Below, piece by piece: positions 1 through 11,425 of a stretch of 64,000 bases of DNA. The notes beneath the pieces are model-generated. The model did no database searches. It was not told the DNA's origin and saw nothing but the letters and a program-made list of their open reading frames with translations. The number at the start of each line of letters is the position of its first letter. Position 1 is the first letter of the stretch. The position numbers were made by a program, and so were the translations under genes. Location of the stretch: positions 124,001-188,000 of the forward strand of contig NZ_LSSW01000021.1 in NCBI RefSeq assembly GCF_001567565.1, in the 5' to 3' direction. This DNA is from Ectopseudomonas composti (GTDB taxonomy: Bacteria; Pseudomonadota; Gammaproteobacteria; Pseudomonadales; Pseudomonadaceae).

Positions 1-140
1 CTGTCGACCTCGGCCGCCGCACTATCGCCGACCACGGTCTGGGCATCGAGCTCGAGCTGCTCCCGCTCATCGGCTAAGGCATGATTGAAACTGCAGGCGG
101 CCGCAATCGCCACGGCCAGGTGGGTTCTTCTGCTGAACAA
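1..140 (-). CDS. Probable TonB-dependent receptor, N-terminal fragment
   Basis: The leftward frame opens with a TTG codon whose complement is at 138-140, eight bases after a good AGGAG, and runs off the window edge. The visible protein starts with an Arg-Arg n-region, then a hydrophobic Ala-rich stretch ending near Ala-Leu-Ala, which reads as a signal peptide. After this comes a Leu-Glu-Leu-Asp-Ala-Gln-Thr-Val-Val segment, the style of the mature N-terminus of TonB receptors before the plug domain. About 46 residues are visible, so substrate cannot be inferred. A Fur-like box lies about 85 bases upstream, which fits an iron-siderophore receptor. The alternative is another outer-membrane protein with a similar leader. 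Confidence 0.5.
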   Translation of the reverse strand, partial: MFSRRTHLAVAIAAACSFNHALADEREQLELDAQTVVGDSAAAEVD

Positions 141-222
141 GGGACGTACTCCTGATGCGCTGTCGATAGCCGCAGATAGTCCCTTCGCAGCTGAGTGCCT
201 CACTGGCAGGCATTTACTAAGT

Positions 223-241
223 GCAAATGCAAATAATTAGC
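223..241. promoter_or_regulatory. Fur-box-like operator
   Basis: The 19 bases GCAAATGCAAATAATTAGC match 13 of 19 positions of the classical Fur box GATAATGATAATCATTATC. The site lies in the 165-base gap between the leftward receptor start at 140 and the DUF3617 stop at 306, where a promoter for the receptor is expected. Iron repression is inferred from the motif only. Confidence 0.4.
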
Positions 242-305
242 GACAAAAGTCTCGCAGCAGGACTCCCTTGCGTCAATACGAATAATTCACATCTTCGGAT
301 GCATC

Positions 306-821
306 TCAGTTTCTTTTGAGAGCCCCACAATCCGCCCCGACCCAACGGGCTCGGCTTTCCATGCTGCTCGGCTGACCCTTGTAGGTGCCTTTGACCTGGG
401 TGGTGAACTCCTTGTCACTGACGAAGCGGGTCTCCCCTTCACCCTGCGCATCCGGGCAGCTGAAGCGGAATTTCCACAGTGTCGCGCTGCGTTCGAGGAT
501 TTCGTTGCTGCAGCCTGAATCGGGGTCGTGCAAGGGGATTTCCTGGGCCTTGATCTGCTCGGCGGTGAGGCACATCTGCACGCCACCAGCACCGAGCTTG
601 ATGCCCTGCTCGGCCATCATGCTCTCCATCATCTGGCGTTGTTCCGGCGGCAGGTTCTGCAGTTGCGCCATCATTTGCTCCATACCCGGCATGGCCTGGC
701 CGCCAACCTGCATGTTGTGCGAGCTGACCTCCCAGACGCCAGGTTGGATATCCAGGGCGCTGGCCATGATGGGCGACAGGCACAAGGCAACTGGGATAAC
801 GGAGCGCAAGATAGGGTGCAT
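306..821 (-). CDS. Secreted DUF3617 family protein
   Basis: A 171-residue protein. The start at 821 is chosen because AGGAG stands seven bases ahead and because a clean signal peptide begins there (Met-His-Pro-Ile-Leu-Arg, then a hydrophobic core ending near Ser-Ala-Leu). The mature part begins with the Leu-Asp-Ile-Gln-Pro-Gly-Val-Trp-Glu pattern typical of DUF3617, followed by a Met/Gln-rich segment (about residues 40-75) and a C-terminal half with paired cysteines. The family is periplasmic and of unknown function. It stands alone, and its stop lies about 165 bases from the upstream receptor gene. No regulatory link is visible. Confidence 0.8.
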   Translation of the reverse strand: MHPILRSVIPVALCLSPIMASALDIQPGVWEVSSHNMQVGGQAMPGMEQMMAQLQNLPPEQRQMMESMMAEQGIKLGAGGVQMCLTAEQIKAQEIPLHDPDSGCSNEILERSATLWKFRFSCPDAQGEGETRFVSDKEFTTQVKGTYKGQPSSMESRARWVGADCGALKRN

Positions 822-872
822 GGCGAATCTCCTGGATGGGGGTTCGCCTAGCCTAGCAGGCCGCAGACGAAC

Positions 873-905
873 AAAACCCCCACAGGCTCGCGCCACATGG
901 GGGTT
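873..905 (-). terminator. Intrinsic terminator after the TRAP operon
   Basis: An inverted repeat AAACCCCCA/TGGGGGTTT with a short GC-rich loop runs into TTTTGTT when read leftward. It sits 60 bases after the stop of the DUF1850 gene and before the DUF3617 gene, so it most likely ends the TAXI-TRAP operon. Confidence 0.6.
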
Positions 906-964
906 TCCTTCTTTTCATCCGGCACTTGTGGCGCCGGAAGCCTGGGTCCACTTTTCTGGTGAAC

Positions 965-1368
965 CTAGCCCGCGTCGGCCGCGGGGGCGCTCAGCTCACA
1001 GCTCCAGAGTTCCAGCGCCGGCTGGCTCGCTTTTGGCGGGCCGAGCCAGTCGCTCATCGGGCGACAACGCTGGTCGATACACACTTGGTAGTCCCCGGCT
1101 TCGGGCGTACGCCCGACTCGCAGAGGTTGCAAAGGCGGTAGCTGACGCTGGTAGTGCCAGCTGCCATTGCGCAGTTCGGCGCCGTCGGGAATCTCCATTC
1201 CGGCGCCGGAACCCTTGACCCGCGCCTCACCAAGGACCAGGCCCTCGGCGGTGACGCGGTAATCCTCTTCCCAGCGGATCTTCTCGATGGTGTGGGTCCA
1301 GGCCAGGGTGAAGGCCGGTGTGGGCAGCTCTGCCCATACCGCCCCGGCCAAGCCCAGGCACAGGCCGA

Positions 1369-1372
<4 letters not shown>
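965..1372 (-). CDS. DUF1850 domain protein of the TAXI-TRAP operon
   Basis: A 135-residue protein starting with GTG inside a GTGA overlap with the upstream permease stop, so translation is probably coupled. It opens with a short hydrophobic stretch that could be a signal peptide (residues 1-14), followed by Thr-His-Thr-Ile-Glu-Lys-Ile-Arg-Trp-Glu-Glu, the signature region of DUF1850. Two cysteines near the C-terminus (Val-Cys-Ile-Asp-Gln-Arg-Cys) may form a disulfide. DUF1850 proteins occur next to, or fused with, TAXI-type TRAP permeases, as here. The role is unknown; an accessory function in transport is inferred from the operon. Confidence 0.85.
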
Positions 1373-3396
<2,024 letters not shown>

Positions 3397-3517
3397 GGAG
3401 TGCAAACCTCATGACTACTTCGATTGCGTTGACAGAGTCGCCAACAAAACCCACCGCCCGCAGGCGCCGGTTTTATTCGCGATTCTGGGGGCTACGGCCC
3501 ATTCCGGTCTTTGCGCT

Positions 3518-3575
3518 GCAGGAGCGGCTTCAGCCGCGATCTGCTCGCGAACATCGCGGCTGAAGCCGCGCCTAC
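3518..3575. repeat. REP doublet (REPIN) between permease and binding-protein genes
   Basis: Two inverted copies of the pseudomonad REP (GGAGCGGCTTCAGCCGCGA and its complement) face each other with a short spacer. They lie inside the 244-base gap between the binding-protein stop (3641) and the permease start (3396). In such positions REP hairpins may stabilise the upstream mRNA, giving more binding protein than permease; that is inference. Confidence 0.85.
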
Positions 3576-3640
3576 AAAAGCAAGGTCGGCGTGGATGCAG
3601 AGCGATCAGGCCGCGACCCATGTCGCGGCCCGAGCCGGCA

Positions 3641-4594
3641 TTACAGTACGCCGGCTTCCTTGTAGAAGCGCTCGGCACCCGGGTGCAGCGGGATCGGCAG
3701 GTTCTTGGTGGCGGTTTCCAGCTTGATGTCCTTGGCCGCGGAGTGAGCGGTGCCCAGGCGGTCGAGGTTGTCAAACATCAGCTTGGTCATCTGGTAGGCC
3801 ACGTCGTCGGAAACGCCTTCATGGCTGACCAGGATGTTGGTGATGGCAACGGTGGGCACGTCAGCGTCCTGGCCGTCATAGGTGCCGGCCGGGATGGTGG
3901 CGGCCTGGTAGGCAGCGTTGTCGATCTTCGCGGTCACGTCGGCCGGGATCGAGACGAAGCTGATCTTCATGGTCGAAGCCAGGTCGCGGATGGCCGCCAT
4001 GCCCAGGCCGGAGGACTGCAGGGTAGCGTCCAGCTGACGGTTCTTGATCAGCTCGACCGACTCGGCGTACGGCAGGAACTCGACCTTGCCCATGTCCTCG
4101 TAGCTCAGGCCAGCGGCTTTGAAGATGGCGCGGGCGTTGAGCTCGGTGCCGGACTTCGGCGCGCCGACGGAGATACGCTTGCCCTTGAGGTCTTCCAGGG
4201 TCTTGATGCCGGATTCGGCGTTGGCCACGATCTGGATGTAGTTCGGGTAGGTACCGGCGATGGCCCGCAGCTTCTTCAGCGGCGCCTTGAAGCCCGCGTC
4301 TTCCACGCCATTCCAGGCATCGGCCACCGAGTCGCCGAGGGCGAAGGCCAGCTCACCACGACCCGCCTGCAGCAGGTTGAGGTTTTCCACCGAGGCCTTG
4401 GTCGCCTGGACCGAGGTCTTGGAGCCTTCGATGCCGTTGCTGTACAGCTGCGACAGGGCCACGCCAATCGGGTAGTACACGCCACTGGTACCGCCAGTGA
4501 GCACGTTGATGAAGGTCGGCGCAGCGAGCACGGCGGTGCTGGCAGTAATGGCCGCAGCAGCGGCAAACAGGCTGATTTTCTTGGTCAGTCGCAT
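3641..4594 (-). CDS. TAXI-family TRAP transporter solute-binding protein
   Basis: A 317-residue periplasmic protein. A signal peptide of about 24 residues (Lys-Lys n-region, Ala-rich core, ending Val-Leu-Ala) precedes Pro-Thr-Phe-Ile-Asn-Val-Leu-Thr-Gly-Gly-Thr-Ser-Gly-Val-Tyr-Tyr-Pro, the hallmark TAXI N-terminus. Gly-Thr-Glu-Leu-Asn-Ala-Arg in the middle is also family-typical. It delivers ligand to the fused permease downstream. The gene has a long 5' region with a good sigma-54 promoter, and the DctD-like enhancer-binding protein is encoded just upstream. Recent work on TAXI proteins indicates C4/C5 dicarboxylates such as 2-oxoglutarate for some members, which would fit, but the ligand is not readable here. 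Confidence 0.92.
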   Translation of the reverse strand: MRLTKKISLFAAAAAITASTAVLAAPTFINVLTGGTSGVYYPIGVALSQLYSNGIEGSKTSVQATKASVENLNLLQAGRGELAFALGDSVADAWNGVEDAGFKAPLKKLRAIAGTYPNYIQIVANAESGIKTLEDLKGKRISVGAPKSGTELNARAIFKAAGLSYEDMGKVEFLPYAESVELIKNRQLDATLQSSGLGMAAIRDLASTMKISFVSIPADVTAKIDNAAYQAATIPAGTYDGQDADVPTVAITNILVSHEGVSDDVAYQMTKLMFDNLDRLGTAHSAAKDIKLETATKNLPIPLHPGAERFYKEAGVL

Positions 4595-4641
4595 GGAAGT
4601 ATCTCCGTCGTTGTTATGGCTTTATGCAGAGTTTCACTCTA

Positions 4642-4664
4642 GACGACGCCAACGAGGCGTCGTC
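4642..4664. other. Hairpin in the 5' leader of the TAXI operon
   Basis: A perfect 9-bp inverted repeat GACGACGCC/GGCGTCGTC with a five-base loop lies about 50 bases upstream of the binding-protein start. It has no U-tract, so it is not an obvious terminator. It would be part of the leader of a transcript from the sigma-54 promoter. Confidence 0.4.
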
Positions 4665-4676
4665 AGCGTTGCGCGA

Positions 4677-4784
4677 TCAGCAGCGCTGGGTGCAGCGATG
4701 GACAAGAGCCGCGGCGGGCGCGGAAGGGAGGCGACCCATGCACGGTAGCGAGTGCGTCAGGGCGCGAGGGGCATGGTGATTCAT
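4677..4784 (-). CDS. Possible 35-residue leader ORF upstream of the TAXI gene
   Basis: A short leftward frame starts with ATG at 4784 behind AGAGG at nine bases and ends 80 bases before the binding-protein start. The translated peptide is rich in Arg, Pro, His and Cys and resembles nothing I know. The 13 bases upstream of its SD (GTCGTTGTTATGG on the plus strand, 4799-4811) recur exactly just upstream of the binding-protein start (4607-4619), so this could be a decayed duplicate of the gene's 5' end rather than a true leader peptide. Confidence 0.2.
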   Translation of the reverse strand: MNHHAPRALTHSLPCMGRLPSAPAAALVHRCTQRC

Positions 4785-4852
4785 GGGGCTGACCTCTTGT
4801 CGTTGTTATGGTCGCCACGTCGGCAAGATGCTGCGCGGCTACAACGGACATA

Positions 4853-4867
4853 GCAGATGCCGTGCCA
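4853..4867 (-). promoter_or_regulatory. Sigma-54 promoter for the TAXI-TRAP operon
   Basis: Read leftward the site is TGGCACGGCATCTGC, matching the sigma-54 consensus TGGCAC-N5-TTGC at every position except one T of the -12 element, with the invariant GG and GC at correct spacing. It lies about 260 bases upstream of the binding-protein gene. The DctD-like sigma-54 activator encoded next door is the natural partner. Confidence 0.7.
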
Positions 4868-5065
4868 GAGGCTGAAACGCCCGAGATAGAGGGATCGGCC
4901 TGTAAGACTGATGGGTCACTGAGCAAGAAACCGCTTACCCTCGCACAGGCATAAGCAAAAATCCGCTTATCGAGTGCCCCGGATGCAAAGCGGAAAGTCA
5001 GTGCGACACCAGCCGCCGGATTGCATCCGGGCTACGACTGCTCGCCAGCCCGCAGGCTACGCCCG

Positions 5066-6406
<1,341 letters not shown>

Positions 6407-6487
6407 GGCACCTCCTGATGAAAACGGCAGGCAGTGTAGCCCGGATGCAATCTGCTGAGACCACCCGCAACCCAGGGATGAGAACCC

Positions 6488-6514
6488 GTAGGAGCGGCTT
6501 TGGCCGCGATGGCC
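6488..6514. repeat. Single REP palindrome between kinase and regulator genes
   Basis: GTAGGAGCGGCTTTGGCCGCGA is a variant of the local REP. The rest of the 213-base gap (6407-6619) holds two imperfect copies of a short GGTGGATGA-like word and a GATGCAATC fragment resembling the other palindrome class in this window. No promoter is obvious. Confidence 0.6.
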
Positions 6515-6619
6515 GAGCCTGCAAACCCTGGTCGTAGGGTGGATGACGCTGTTTTCATCCACCAAGCCTGGAGGCCATCGGTGGATGGGTGAAGCATCAT
6601 CCACCCCAGGCCACGGGTA

Positions 6620-8377
6620 TCAGGGCGCAGCCGGCAGACGCAGGGTGAATACCGCGCCCAGCTGGCCATTGTGCGCCTCCAGGCTGCCGCCCAGATCACG
6701 CACGATACCGTAGGACACCGCCAGCCCGAGCCCCAGCCCCTGCCCCACCGGTTTGGTGGTGAAGAAGGGTTCGAACACGCGGCCGAGGGTTTCCTCGGCA
6801 ATGCCACCACCGCTGTCCTCGACGCACAGCAGGCAGCCATCGTCTTCACGATAGATGCGGACCTGCAGGATGCGCGGCTCGCTGTCGGCCATGGCATCGA
6901 GCGCGTTGTGCAGCAGGTTGAGGATCACCTGTTCGATGCGAATGGCATCGCCGAGCACTTCCGCCTCAGCGTCGATCTGCGTGCGTAGCTCGACCTGCTC
7001 GCTGCGCATGCGCGGCGCCAGCAACTGCAGGGCCTGCTCCAGTACGTCGCTCAGACACAGGCGCTCGCTGAGGCCGGCCGGGGTCTTGCGCGCGAAGGTC
7101 TTCAGGTGGCTGGTCAGCGCGGCCATGCGCTGCAGCAGACCGTCGATACGCTGCAGCCCCTCGCGCACCGCTTCCGGCCTGCCGCTGTCCGCCAGCAGAC
7201 GCAAGCTGCCGAGTTGCATCTGCAGGGCGGTCAGCGGCTGGTTGATCTCATGCGCCAGGGCCGCCGACATCTGCCCCAGTGCGGCCATCTTGGCAGCATG
7301 CACCAGGCCATCCTGGGCCTCGCGCAACTCGGCCGTGCGCAGCGCCACTTCGCGCTCCAGACGCTCGCGGATACCCGCCTGCAAGCGCTGGTTCTTGCGC
7401 CGCTGGGCGAGAAACAGCAGCAGGAAGGCGAAGGTCATCCACAGCCCGCCAGCAGCCAGGCGATAACTGCGCACACTATCGGCCAGGCCGACCGGCTCGC
7501 TGAGCAGATGCAGGGTCCAGCCTTCTTCGGGCATGTACATGCGCTGCCAGAGATAGTCGCGAATGCCGTCCGGGCCATCGAACCGCGCCCAGTCCGCATC
7601 GGCATCGATCTGTCGATACACCTGATGGGCCAGTGGCTGCAGCGCCTGCTCGGCGTAGCGGCGCACCTCCACCAGCTCCGCTCGCGCCTGCTCGTCGAGC
7701 GGCTGCAGGGCGCGGAAACGCCAGATCGGCCTGTTGCTGAGGATCACCACCCCGTAGCTATCGGCGACCATTAGTACACCTGGCTGGCTGACCCATTCGC
7801 GCTGCAGGTCTTCCAGCTCCAGCTTGACCACCAGCACGCCGAGCAGCTCGCCCTTGTCATCGCGCACCGCGTGCGACAGGAAGTAGCCGGGAATACCGGT
7901 GGTCACACCCACGGCGAAGTAACGCGCCCCACCATCACGCAAGGCGTTCTGGAAGTACGGACGGAAGGCGTAGTTGTTGCCGACGAAGCTGCTCCAGTCG
8001 CGCCAGTTGCTCGCCACCAGGGTTTCGCCACGGGCATCGAGCAGGTACAGCACGGTGGAGCCAGCCGCAGCATTGAGGCGCTCCAGGCGCTGGTTCAGCG
8101 CCTGGCGCAGCTGACGATCATCCGGTGCGCGCAGCAGGCTGCGGATGTCGCTGTCCAGCGCCAGCACTTCGGGCACCGAACTGAAGCGTTCGACCAGCGT
8201 GCGAATGGATTGGGCATACAGCTGCAGCTGCCCGCGCGCCTCAACGCTGCGCTCGTCCCAGGCCCGCTGCTCGGCATAGCGCCCGCCCAGCCACAGGCTT
8301 ACCAGCAAGCCGGCGGCAATCGCCAGAACGGTAAGCAGAACGCGGTGGCGATAGCGGGGGCGCTGCAGCAGGGTCAT
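6620..8377 (-). CDS. dctB: DctB-like sensor histidine kinase
   Basis: A 585-residue inner-membrane kinase. One membrane helix at about 12-32 and another at about 307-325 bracket a periplasmic double-Cache region, the DctB arrangement. After a coiled linker comes the H-box with His376 (Ala-Leu-Ala-His-Glu-Ile-Asn-Gln-Pro-Leu), then the N-box Asn-Leu-Leu-His-Asn-Ala-Leu-Asp-Ala-Met and the G-boxes of the ATPase domain near the C-terminus. DctB homologues sense C4-dicarboxylates in the periplasm and phosphorylate DctD. The partner regulator is encoded 213 bases downstream on the same strand. Ligand identity is inferred from family only. Confidence 0.88.
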   Translation of the reverse strand: MTLLQRPRYRHRVLLTVLAIAAGLLVSLWLGGRYAEQRAWDERSVEARGQLQLYAQSIRTLVERFSSVPEVLALDSDIRSLLRAPDDRQLRQALNQRLERLNAAAGSTVLYLLDARGETLVASNWRDWSSFVGNNYAFRPYFQNALRDGGARYFAVGVTTGIPGYFLSHAVRDDKGELLGVLVVKLELEDLQREWVSQPGVLMVADSYGVVILSNRPIWRFRALQPLDEQARAELVEVRRYAEQALQPLAHQVYRQIDADADWARFDGPDGIRDYLWQRMYMPEEGWTLHLLSEPVGLADSVRSYRLAAGGLWMTFAFLLLFLAQRRKNQRLQAGIRERLEREVALRTAELREAQDGLVHAAKMAALGQMSAALAHEINQPLTALQMQLGSLRLLADSGRPEAVREGLQRIDGLLQRMAALTSHLKTFARKTPAGLSERLCLSDVLEQALQLLAPRMRSEQVELRTQIDAEAEVLGDAIRIEQVILNLLHNALDAMADSEPRILQVRIYREDDGCLLCVEDSGGGIAEETLGRVFEPFFTTKPVGQGLGLGLAVSYGIVRDLGGSLEAHNGQLGAVFTLRLPAAP

Positions 8378-8417
8378 GGGCGGCTCGCGAAATCAAGACG
8401 AGGCGCATGTTACTCCA

Positions 8418-9602
8418 TCATGGGTAAAGGTCGGCGCGCGTCCAGGGCAGGTCATGATGCCCATCCTGGTAGGGCTTCACCGCCAGGATCTGATGCAGGT
8501 TCATCCAGCCATGCTGGAAGCCGTAGGCACAACCTGCCAGATACAGACGCCAGATACGCAGGGATTTTTCCGGCACCCATTGCGCAGCCTTGTGCAGTTG
8601 CCGCTCCAGACCCTCGCTCCACAGCTGCAGGGTGCGCGCGTAGTGCAGGCGCAGGCTCTCCACGTCGACGATCTCCAGCCCGGCCTCGCTGATCGCCTTG
8701 CTGATGGTCACCAGGTGCGGCAGCTCACCCTGGGGAAACACGTAGCGGTCGATGAACTCGCCGGCGCCACGACCGACCGGGCGGCCATCGGTGAAGCGTG
8801 AGGTGATGCCGTGGTTCAGCACCAGGCCACCGGGCCTGGCCGCGCCGAACAGGCGCTGGCAATACAGCGCCAGGTTGGCGTGGCCAACGTGCTCGAACAT
8901 GCCGACGCTGACCACCTTGTCGAAGCGGCCATCCTGCGGCAGGTCGCGGTAGTCGAGCAGCTCCAGGGTCACACGCGCCTCCATATCCTCTTCGGCCACA
9001 CGCTGCAGTCCCAGCTCCAGCTGCGCCTGGCTGAGGGTGATGCCGTAGACCTCGACGTCGAACTCGCGCGCGGCGAAACGCGCCAGGCCGCCCCAGCCGC
9101 AACCGACGTCGAGCAGCCTGTCACCCGGCTGCAGGCGCAGCTTGCGGCACAGGTGGCGCATCTTCGCCTGCTGGGCCTGATCCAGGGTTTCCTTTCCGCT
9201 TTCGAAATAGGCACAGGAGTAAACCATGTCGCGATCCAGCCACAGCCGGTAGAACTCGTTGGACAGGTCGTAGTGGTAACTGATGGCCTCGGCGTCGCTG
9301 CGCTTGTCGTGCGCGCTGTAAGGCTCCGAGGGCGCAGAGTCGTCGCCCAGCAGCGCGGTGCTCAGCGCATCGCCCACTTCGATAGCGGCCTCGATGGGGC
9401 CTTCCAGGTCGACGCGGCCTTCGACATAGGCGGCGCCCAATGCATCCAGGCTGGGGTGAGCCAGTTGGGTGACCAGGCTGGGGTCCTTCACCACCAGCGT
9501 CACGCGCGGTTGCGGCCCCAGATCGAGCTGCTTGCCGTCCCACAGTTTCAGGCGCAGCGGTAGCTGCAGGTCACGAAGTGCAGTAGGCAGTTGCGCGCGC
9601 AT
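8418..9602 (-). CDS. Cyclopropane-fatty-acyl-phospholipid synthase family methyltransferase
   Basis: A 394-residue cytoplasmic SAM-dependent enzyme that would add a methylene group across unsaturated acyl chains of membrane lipids. The SAM site is visible as Leu-Leu-Asp-Val-Gly-Cys-Gly-Trp-Gly-Gly at about residues 165-175. Ser-Val-Gly-Met-Phe-Glu-His-Val-Gly is the typical CFA motif, and the Tyr-Asp-Leu-Ser-Asn-Glu-Phe-Tyr region precedes it. ATG at 9602 is preferred over the ATG six bases earlier because GGAGG is seven bases from it. It is monocistronic. Pseudomonads often carry two CFA paralogues; whether this is the stationary-phase one cannot be told. Confidence 0.85.
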   Translation of the reverse strand: MRAQLPTALRDLQLPLRLKLWDGKQLDLGPQPRVTLVVKDPSLVTQLAHPSLDALGAAYVEGRVDLEGPIEAAIEVGDALSTALLGDDSAPSEPYSAHDKRSDAEAISYHYDLSNEFYRLWLDRDMVYSCAYFESGKETLDQAQQAKMRHLCRKLRLQPGDRLLDVGCGWGGLARFAAREFDVEVYGITLSQAQLELGLQRVAEEDMEARVTLELLDYRDLPQDGRFDKVVSVGMFEHVGHANLALYCQRLFGAARPGGLVLNHGITSRFTDGRPVGRGAGEFIDRYVFPQGELPHLVTISKAISEAGLEIVDVESLRLHYARTLQLWSEGLERQLHKAAQWVPEKSLRIWRLYLAGCAYGFQHGWMNLHQILAVKPYQDGHHDLPWTRADLYP

Positions 9603-9738
9603 GGTCATCCCTCCTGGTCAGGTGAAACGAACTTCAAGCGGATGACCGGAACAATGTGCCCAAGTTCGATTCTGGCGACTAGCGGTGAGGGGGTAGCGCG
9701 GGCGCGCCTGGATGCGCTGTGAAGTGCGTCAGCCGGCG

Positions 9739-10533
9739 TCAGGGCAGAACGCCATCGACCCGCTGCAACAGGCCGTCAGCCAGCCACTGGCGCAACCAGC
9801 TCACGGCCTGAACCGGCGCCTGTTCGCCCAGATGCGCCAGTTCTGCGCACAACTCGGCAAAGCACCAGCCCTGTACGGCCATGCCCTGCAACGCCGCCGC
9901 TTCGTCGGCGGCCAGACTGCGATAGCGGGTGATCAGATGCTCACGCCAGATCAGGCAGGTCTGCGCCTGCCCCAGCGGCTGGCTGCCGGGGAAGTCGTCC
10001 TGCTCCTTGCAGGCGCGCCAGAGCGCCAGGCTGTTATGCCGACACACCAGCCACTGCACACTCGGCAGCAGGCGCACCTGCAGATTCGGCCACGCCTCGG
10101 CGGGCAGTTCGGCCATCTGCGTCAGGCTCAGCGGCTGGCCCTCGGGCGCATCGAAGGCCAGGGTGAAGGCCCACTCCAGCCGCGCCAGCTCGCTGAGCGG
10201 CGCGGCCTGCGCAGGAATCAGGTGACCATCGATGAACGCCGCCAGCTCGGCGCCGAGCCAGCGCAGGCTGAAGTGCTGCGAGGGGTGTGCGTCGATGTAG
10301 GCCAGCGCCAGGGCGTCGAATTCCTCGTCACCCAGCCAGCTATGCACTGCCGGATAGTCGCCACGCAAGGCTTCCAGCAAGCGTGCGCGGTAGGCGTTGT
10401 GGTAAATCGCCAGACCCTGTTCGGCACTCAGCGCGGCGCTGCCCAGCAGGCTGGCGCGCAGAGCCGGGCTGGGCTGGGCATCGGGGTTCAGCAGGTAGGC
10501 CTGCACCTGCGCCTGCCAGTCTCTCAGGCTCAT
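9739..10533 (-). CDS. bufC: BufC/HvfC: DUF2063 partner protein of the MNIO enzyme
   Basis: A 264-residue protein with the N-terminal DUF2063 fold (Gln-Gly-Leu-Ala-Ile-Tyr-His-Asn-Ala-Tyr-Arg at about residues 39-49, Asp-Tyr-Pro-Ala-Val motif after it). It overlaps the upstream bufB stop by four bases (ATGA). In bufferin and related RiPP systems this partner binds the precursor leader and works with the DUF692 oxidase. Older annotations call it a putative DNA-binding protein, which is misleading. It is the last gene of the three-gene cluster; no DoxX-type fourth gene is present. Confidence 0.85.
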   Translation of the reverse strand: MSLRDWQAQVQAYLLNPDAQPSPALRASLLGSAALSAEQGLAIYHNAYRARLLEALRGDYPAVHSWLGDEEFDALALAYIDAHPSQHFSLRWLGAELAAFIDGHLIPAQAAPLSELARLEWAFTLAFDAPEGQPLSLTQMAELPAEAWPNLQVRLLPSVQWLVCRHNSLALWRACKEQDDFPGSQPLGQAQTCLIWREHLITRYRSLAADEAAALQGMAVQGWCFAELCAELAHLGEQAPVQAVSWLRQWLADGLLQRVDGVLP

Positions 10534-11369
10534 CGGGCGGTTCCTTGCAGCGCTTCGGCGGCAAACCGGCGCGCGCTATTCAGCTCGTCGAGCAGCACGT
10601 CCAGGTCGGGGAAATGATCATCGCGTTCGAGCAGCGTAGACACCGGCCCAAGGTGCTGCAGTGTACGTTGATAGAGCTGCCAGACCGGGTCGCTGACCGG
10701 CTGATCATGAGTGTCGATCAGGTAGTTGCCGTAATCACTGTGGCCTGCCAGATGCAGCTGACGGATGCGCTGCCTGGGCAGGCTGCTGATAAAGGTCCAG
10801 GCATCGAAATCATGGTTGCGTGCACTGACATACACATTGTTGACGTCCAGCAACAGCTCGCAGCCGCTCAGTTCGCTGAGCGCGGCGAGGAACTGCCATT
10901 CGCTGAACTGATCATCGGCGCAGCGCAGATAGCTGGAGACGTTTTCCAGCACCAGCGGTCGCTCGATCACGTCCTGCACCTGGCGCACCCGCGCGGCCAC
11001 GTGCTGCAGGCTCTCCTCGGTGTAGGGCAGCGGCAACAGGTCATGCAGCTGGTGGGCATTGCCCTGGCTCCAGCACAGGTGATCGGAGATCCACGCCGGC
11101 TGGACGCGCGCGGCCAGCTGCTTGAGCTGGCGCAGGTAGTCGCGGTCCAGCTCATGCGGGCCGCCAATCGACAGCGACACGCCATGCATCACCAGCGGGT
11201 ATTGTTCGCCGATGGCATCGAGGAAGTAGAGGGCCTTGCCGCCCGCTACCAAATAATTTTCCGAGACGATCTCGAACCAGTCGATCGCCGGCTGCTGTTC
11301 GAGAATGACCTGGTAGTAGGTACTGCGCAAACCCAGGCCGAAACCCAGATTGCCGCGTTGAGCATTCAT
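10530..11369 (-). CDS. bufB: BufB/HvfB: DUF692 multinuclear non-haem iron oxidase
   Basis: A 279-residue MNIO-family enzyme with a TIM-barrel fold. The N-terminus shows Gly-Phe-Gly-Leu-Gly-Leu-Arg, and further on Trp-Phe-Glu-Ile-Val-Ser-Glu-Asn-Tyr, Met-His-Gly-Val-Ser-Leu-Ser-Ile-Gly, Ser-Asp-His-Leu-Cys-Trp and Asp-Val-Asn-Asn-Val-Tyr-Val, which hold the His/Asp/Glu iron ligands of the family. These enzymes convert cysteines of a small precursor into oxazolone/thioamide or thiooxazole groups; the precursor here is bufA, 57 bases upstream. The start at 11369 gives the canonical N-terminus; the frame stays open further upstream without a better SD. Confidence 0.9.
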   Translation of the reverse strand: MNAQRGNLGFGLGLRSTYYQVILEQQPAIDWFEIVSENYLVAGGKALYFLDAIGEQYPLVMHGVSLSIGGPHELDRDYLRQLKQLAARVQPAWISDHLCWSQGNAHQLHDLLPLPYTEESLQHVAARVRQVQDVIERPLVLENVSSYLRCADDQFSEWQFLAALSELSGCELLLDVNNVYVSARNHDFDAWTFISSLPRQRIRQLHLAGHSDYGNYLIDTHDQPVSDPVWQLYQRTLQHLGPVSTLLERDDHFPDLDVLLDELNSARRFAAEALQGTAR

Positions 11370-11425
11370 CGCTCGCGCCTCGCTCGCTGATGCGGGGCAA
11401 CCGCCAGGCGGCTGCCCCGGCTCGA

